A stretch of 24,353 nt of DNA. It comes from UBA4717 sp045536775. GTDB lineage: Bacteria; Bacillota; Clostridia; Oscillospirales; CAG-272. The notes below the pieces were generated by a model. That model had not been told where the DNA came from. It saw only the letters and a list, made by a program, of their open reading frames with translations, and did not search any database. This document shows positions 22,882 to 24,353 of the stretch, one piece after another; the stretch's first letter is position 1, and every line of letters begins with the position of its first letter. The translations under genes and the position numbers were made by a program. The stretch is from the NCBI GenBank assembly GCA_045536775.1, contig JAZSOD010000032.1:1-24353 (forward strand). Direction: 5' to 3'.

Positions 22882-24267
22882 TTGTTTGGTGCAAGAGAAG
22901 CCGCCTTTCTATCACTTGAAAGGTGCGAAAAACTAAAAAAATATTCAAGCCTTGAAATAGACGCAATGATAAAGAAGCACTCTCTTGAGGGTGCGGAGAA
23001 AAACCTGTACGTAAGCCTCGTGTACGGTGTTACCGAGAGACTCTTAACTCTCGACTTCATAATCGGTGCGCTTTCGTCAAGGGATATTGATAAAACCGAC
23101 CCGTCGGTGCTTATTCCTCTGAGGCTGGGGCTTTATCAGATAATATTTATGGATAAGATCCCGCAAAGCGCGGCGGTCGACACAAGCGTTGAGCTTACCA
23201 AGAAGTTTTCAAACCGTGCGGCGGCGAACTACACCAACGCGATACTCAGAAGCTTTCTCCGCGCGACAGGCGGCGCTTGCGGACTCGGTGACGTGCTTGT
23301 AGCCGAGCCGTTTGCAAGTAAGCTTGACTCGCTCGGCGAATTTGAAAGAGCTTCGGTCAAGTACTCCTTCCCCGCGTGGCTCTGCAGGCACTTCACCGAG
23401 AACTACGGAAGGGACAACGCACCCCTTATACTCTCGGCACTCAACGGCAAGGGCAGACTTACCCTTCGGGTCAACACACTTAAGATCTCGCGTAACGGGC
23501 TTATAGAAAAGCTTGCTTCACGCGGCGTTGACGCAAATAAGACCGAATTTTCACCGTTCGGTGTCGATATTCTGGGTTCGAGTGCCGCGGCACTCTCCGA
23601 CCTCATTGACGCAGGCGAATTCTTTGTTCAGGACGAGGCGTCGCAGATAGCGGCGTGCGCACTTGACGCAAGACCCGACGATAGGGTTATCGACACCTGC
23701 GCGTGTCCCGGCGGAAAAAGCTTTTCGTCGGCAATACTTATGGAAAACCGCGGAAAGATCATTTCCTGCGATCTTCACAAGAGCAAGCTGTCGCTCATAG
23801 ATCGCGGAGCAGAGCGTCTCGGCATTGGCGTAATAGAAACGGTTGAAGCGGACTCGTCAAAGGAAAACGGGTATATCCGAAAAGCTTTCCCCGAGGGCGC
23901 GGACAAGGTGCTTTGCGACGTTCCCTGCTCCGGACTCGGAGTAATTGCGAAAAAACCCGAGATACGTTACAAAAGCAAAGAAGATATCAGACGTCTTCCC
24001 GATATACAGCTTAAAATACTTAAAAACTGCGCCTCTTACGTAAAGCGAGGCGGCGTGCTGGTATATTCCACCTGCACACTTAACCCCGATGAAAACGAAA
24101 ATAACGTGCAAAAATTTCTTGAGGAGTTTCCCGAGTTTTCACCCTGTGATTTCGAGCTTCGCTCCGAGTCGGGAGACACAGTCAAAAGCACGGGCGGAAT
24201 GTTGACGTTATTTCCGCATATAAATAAAACAGACGGATTTTTCATAGCGAAAATGGTAAGGTCATAA
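22882..24267 (+). CDS. rsmB: 16S rRNA m5C967 methyltransferase RsmB
   Basis: A 461-residue S-adenosylmethionine-dependent enzyme that makes 5-methylcytosine in 16S rRNA. The N-terminal NusB-like domain (~1-140) joins a Rossmann methyltransferase domain. Residues seen: SAM loop CACPGGKSF (273-281), DVPCSG with C349, and STCTL with C398 (the two cysteines used for catalysis and release). The start is TTG 22882, chosen by GGAGG at 22870-22874 with seven bases between; no ATG is suitably placed. Next is the rlmN-like start, 30 bases after the stop. Confidence 0.93.
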   Translation: MFGAREAAFLSLERCEKLKKYSSLEIDAMIKKHSLEGAEKNLYVSLVYGVTERLLTLDFIIGALSSRDIDKTDPSVLIPLRLGLYQIIFMDKIPQSAAVDTSVELTKKFSNRAAANYTNAILRSFLRATGGACGLGDVLVAEPFASKLDSLGEFERASVKYSFPAWLCRHFTENYGRDNAPLILSALNGKGRLTLRVNTLKISRNGLIEKLASRGVDANKTEFSPFGVDILGSSAAALSDLIDAGEFFVQDEASQIAACALDARPDDRVIDTCACPGGKSFSSAILMENRGKIISCDLHKSKLSLIDRGAERLGIGVIETVEADSSKENGYIRKAFPEGADKVLCDVPCSGLGVIAKKPEIRYKSKEDIRRLPDIQLKILKNCASYVKRGGVLVYSTCTLNPDENENNVQKFLEEFPEFSPCDFELRSESGDTVKSTGGMLTLFPHINKTDGFFIAKMVRS

Positions 24268-24296
24268 AATCAAGGACAATTTGAAAGGCTTAAAAA

Positions 24297-24353
24297 ATGA
24301 TCACGGATACTCTGAGACCCGACCTGATGTCGATGGAGCTCGCAGAATTAACT
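24297..24353 (+). CDS. rlmN: Start of probable rlmN (23S rRNA/tRNA methyltransferase), partial
   Basis: Nineteen codons remain before the window ends (MITDTLRPDLMSMELAELT). The AAAGG site at 24283-24287 precedes ATG 24297. The DLMSMELAEL segment fits the N-terminal helix pattern of RlmN, and RlmN is the usual gene after rsmB in Firmicutes. The radical-SAM motif lies beyond the window, so the identity rests mostly on context. Confidence 0.6.
   Translation, partial: MITDTLRPDLMSMELAELT

Noticed and set aside
1..24353. CRISPR array, tRNA or rRNA genes
   Set aside because: No regularly spaced direct repeats, and no tRNA or rRNA conserved segments were seen on either strand by eye.

Overview
The window looks like DNA from a spore-forming, anaerobic, gut-type Firmicute (class Clostridia, probably close to Oscillospiraceae/Ruminococcaceae). 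Evidence is the spoVA locus, remA, the yicC-remA-rpoZ-priA-def-fmt-rsmB-rlmN order, strong GGAGG ribosome sites and consensus sigma-A promoters. It has two unlike halves. About 1-13,140 is AT-rich, with AGA/GAA/CTT-type codons. From about 13,140 to the end it is clearly more GC-rich, with CGC/GAG/CTC-type codons. No tRNA, rRNA or CRISPR array was seen.

Region A (1-8,715) is a sugar-metabolism-like island. A tight + strand operon holds a zinc-less MDR dehydrogenase, a PIG3/quinone-oxidoreductase-like MDR and a metallo-beta-lactamase-fold hydrolase. A minus-strand regulator (sugar-binding-protein-like domain plus C-terminal LuxR-type helix-turn-helix) is divergent from a 1082-residue DUF5107-like/TPR protein, which is followed by a Gfo/Idh/MocA oxidoreductase. 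The region ends in a 12-codon ORF and a membrane-protein gene cut off after about 84 codons.

Region B (about 8,718-13,140) is a serine-recombinase mobile element. It carries a minus-strand DUF6076-like zinc-finger protein, a divergent promoter pair, a roughly 330-nt leader that can fold extensively, a small DUF6870-like protein, a resolvase-domain protein lacking two active-site arginines, a second structured leader that can hide the next ribosome site, and a full-length 560-residue large serine recombinase. Its right edge lies inside spoVAD: only the C-terminal ~40% of SpoVAD remains. The left flank is a different broken gene, not the spoVAD 5' part. The junction is therefore nested, rearranged, or an assembly join across a multicopy element; the window alone cannot decide.

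Region C (13,140-24,353) is host-like chromosome: spoVAD 3' fragment, spoVAE, a GC-rich repeat-like spacer, then a minus-strand block (lipoprotein, cysteine desulfurase, flavodoxin-like protein) divergent from the yicC operon. That operon carries RNA, transcription, replication-restart and translation functions: YicC, RemA, omega subunit, PriA, peptide deformylase, Met-tRNA formyltransferase, a membrane zinc protease, RsmB and the start of RlmN. Compared with the Bacillus order, gmk and coaBC are absent.

The most interesting material is the recombinase module: a paired defective and intact serine recombinase with two candidate RNA control structures, joined to an interrupted sporulation/germination gene.
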